From Argopecten irradians (lineage: Eukaryota; Mollusca; Bivalvia; Pectinida; Pectinidae), in the NCBI RefSeq assembly GCF_041381155.1, contig NC_091134.1:37035338-37099337 (forward strand): DNA of 64,000 nucleotides, in the 5' to 3' direction. Positions 62,701 through 64,000 of this stretch are shown here, piece after piece. Position 1 is the first letter of the stretch. Each line of letters starts with the position of its first letter. The notes under the pieces were generated by a model. The model searched no databases, had not been told where the DNA came from, and saw nothing but the letters and a program-made list of their open reading frames with translations. Made by a program: the position numbers and the translations under genes.

Positions 62701-64000
62701 TAGTAGCAGTGCTCACTACTAGAGCTTGGATGTTGTTGGAAAGAATATTGTTATATATACATGTAATATAACATGTATTACACTTTCACATTATTTTGGA
62801 CATTAAACAGAAATGGCATTTTATTCAACATACGTCAACCATTAAGATTAATGTAACTGACTGTCCTCCAAAAGGTTGTGACCTACCTTTAATTTTCCAA
62901 GAGTATTTATGAGATTGGTCTTCCCATGCCAAGCATATTTGTTCTTTGCAATCCTGCTGACAATTTCAACACTTTCCAAGACATTAACAATATCATAGAT
63001 TCTTCTTCGTTCAACAGCTGTAAAATATATATTACATTAGTTAGGAACAACAGATTACAAGGGGTGTAATGATATACTGACGCTATCTGTGATAATAATG
63101 ATGATGTTTTAAGATGTGTCAACAGGCAAAATGTTGAAGTAACGGGTATATGTTGGCTTGAACATATAGCACAACCTAAATCCTGTCAAATACTTGCACC
63201 AATCAATATTAAAGGGTGTGTGTATATGGTGCATATATTTATAGCGAAGGGCATTGCAGCTCATTTAATACTAAAATTTAATATTAATGTTGATTTACAA
63301 TTACCTAAATCCTTGGCTACTTCATCCAGACATATCAGACTGCTCTCATGTACCTCTGGATACTCCTTGTATTTCTGTAGAAACCTGAAATTACAGATAC
63401 CAAAATCTTGTTTAAAAAAGGAAAAACTACTTGTGGTTTCATCTATGGTTAAAAATAAAGAATTATTGAGTCCAATGATTAATTATGAGTTACTCACGAT
63501 CAGAGTCAGATTAAATAATGTTGATTGCTTTACCAATTTGTTTTATTTAAGATGTACGTTTTAAGTCTTACTTTTGGCACAATAATCCAAGGGATTTTTC
63601 TTTTCTAGACCCGGGTTTCCAACTATCTCCATCCAAATCATTAGTGATATCTTCAATTTCAACCTCATCAACTTGCACCGACTTAGTTTTATCCTGATCT
63701 AACACTGACTTTGTCGTTTCTGATTGCTCTTCCTGAAAGAGTTCTTTCCTTTTATCTCTATTTCTAATCTCTGGACTCATTGCACTGAAAAGCATCTTGA
63801 GATTAGCAGTTGGTGTAAGAGGGGCCTGGATGTCATCTTCTTCTGGTGTTGGTGTTACAGAACGCTCTGTATTAGGCTTACAGGAGGTGGGCTCTGTACT
63901 AGGCCTACTGGAGGTAGATTCTTCATGTTTAATATTGGTTATTAATGACTGTTTTAATTTTGATCGTGGGGATAACACTTGCATTGGGCCATCTTTGTTT
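56785..64000 (-). CDS. E2F7/8: Atypical E2F transcription factor E2F7/8 (5' end outside window)
   Basis: E2F7/8 proteins repress E2F target genes in S/G2 and bind DNA without a DP partner through two tandem E2F domains. Exons in transcript order: 64000-63572 (open to the edge), 63384-63305, 63017-62887, 62604-62457, 61989-61919, 61707-61623, 61163-61020, 59210-59139, 58892-58830, 58353-58189 and 57983-56785. All phases agree; about 860 residues are visible (human E2F8 867). Motifs in order: [20 protein letters not shown] near the start (conserved in vertebrate E2F8); first domain [13 protein letters not shown] to [14 protein letters not shown]; second domain [13 protein letters not shown] to [13 protein letters not shown] and RGRKPAFK; a basic SKRMRM; a Ser/Pro/Thr-rich tail with [13 protein letters not shown]. 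No marked box or Rb-binding segment was seen, as expected. The gene looks intact. Vertebrates have two paralogues, and this cannot be assigned to one. Confidence 0.95.
59557..60995. mobile_element. piggyBac-like element in an E2F7/8 intron
   Basis: TTAA lies on both sides (59553-59556 and 60996-60999). The ends are CCCTTAGGCTGCTGCAA and, at the right, the reverse complement of CCCTTAGACTGCTACA. A subterminal GGCTCTCAGTGCTGC (GGCCCTCAGTGCTAC at the other end) is repeated inverted inside both ends. TTAA plus CCC ends are the piggyBac signature. About 1.4 kb, too short for a full transposase. It lies between the second DNA-binding domain exon (61163-61020) and exon 59210-59139; its edge is only about 20 bp from the splice donor of the former. 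Confidence 0.8.
60501..60731 (-). CDS. Possible piggyBac transposase N-terminal remnant
   Basis: A 76-residue frame starts [17 protein letters not shown] and is acidic, with Ser/Asp/Glu-rich text, resembling the acidic leader that precedes the catalytic domain in many piggyBac transposases. It runs inward from the right end of the TTAA-bounded element. No DDD catalytic domain is present, so it cannot be active alone. The assignment rests on context and style, not on a catalytic motif. Confidence 0.45.
   Translation of the reverse strand: MAAPIDRSDEERVQQFFASDVSEVESKFEGSDTLDWDPIEGKIILISPINKCVPDANTEHEAAPHAAGCRVDRRQD

Overview
The window looks like nuclear DNA of a bivalve mollusc. It is AT-rich, has intron-rich animal genes with GT-AG splicing, and carries a tRNA-derived SINE with a bivalve-type central domain, several short inverted-repeat transposon families, and the tandem-unit repeats common in bivalve genomes. 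The species cannot be named from this stretch.

Left third (1-14 kb). A complete ten-exon RPF2 gene (ribosome production factor 2, plus strand, 1393-9046) can be assembled with every splice phase agreeing. Its introns hold a tandem-unit repeat element, a nested palindrome and inverted-repeat fragments. Downstream come an hAT-like element with an internal 56-bp inverted repeat, a long GT microsatellite, a 59-bp minisatellite interrupted by a SINE, and a tandemly duplicated repeat-rich block.

Middle (14-48 kb). A protein-kinase gene of unfamiliar architecture (minus strand, 16047-19745, 595 residues predicted) has a second near-complete paralogue (29346-33680) and a partial third copy (42289-43735). 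Each kinase copy has the same exon pattern. The two complete copies share a 3' flank with a recurring motif, and all three share a promoter block. Between the first two lie nested TTAA-bounded elements, an expanded 21-bp repeat inside an inverted-repeat element, and a decayed coding-like stretch. A block of about 5.4 kb (31855-37266), holding kinase exons plus an L1/Tx1-like LINE, is repeated at 42289-47406. The second copy carries clustered small indels that look like unpolished assembly.

Right third (48-64 kb). A 5'-truncated LINE with a long open reverse-transcriptase frame is followed by an older LINE relic. Then comes a mostly empty intergenic stretch with two short inverted-repeat elements and a cluster of X-box-like sites. 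The window ends in an E2F7/8 gene (minus strand, 5' end outside the window) with two E2F DNA-binding domains. One of its introns hosts a TTAA-flanked piggyBac-like element.

RPF2 serves ribosome assembly, E2F7/8 cell-cycle transcription, and the kinases have no known role. Nothing indicates that they act in one pathway.
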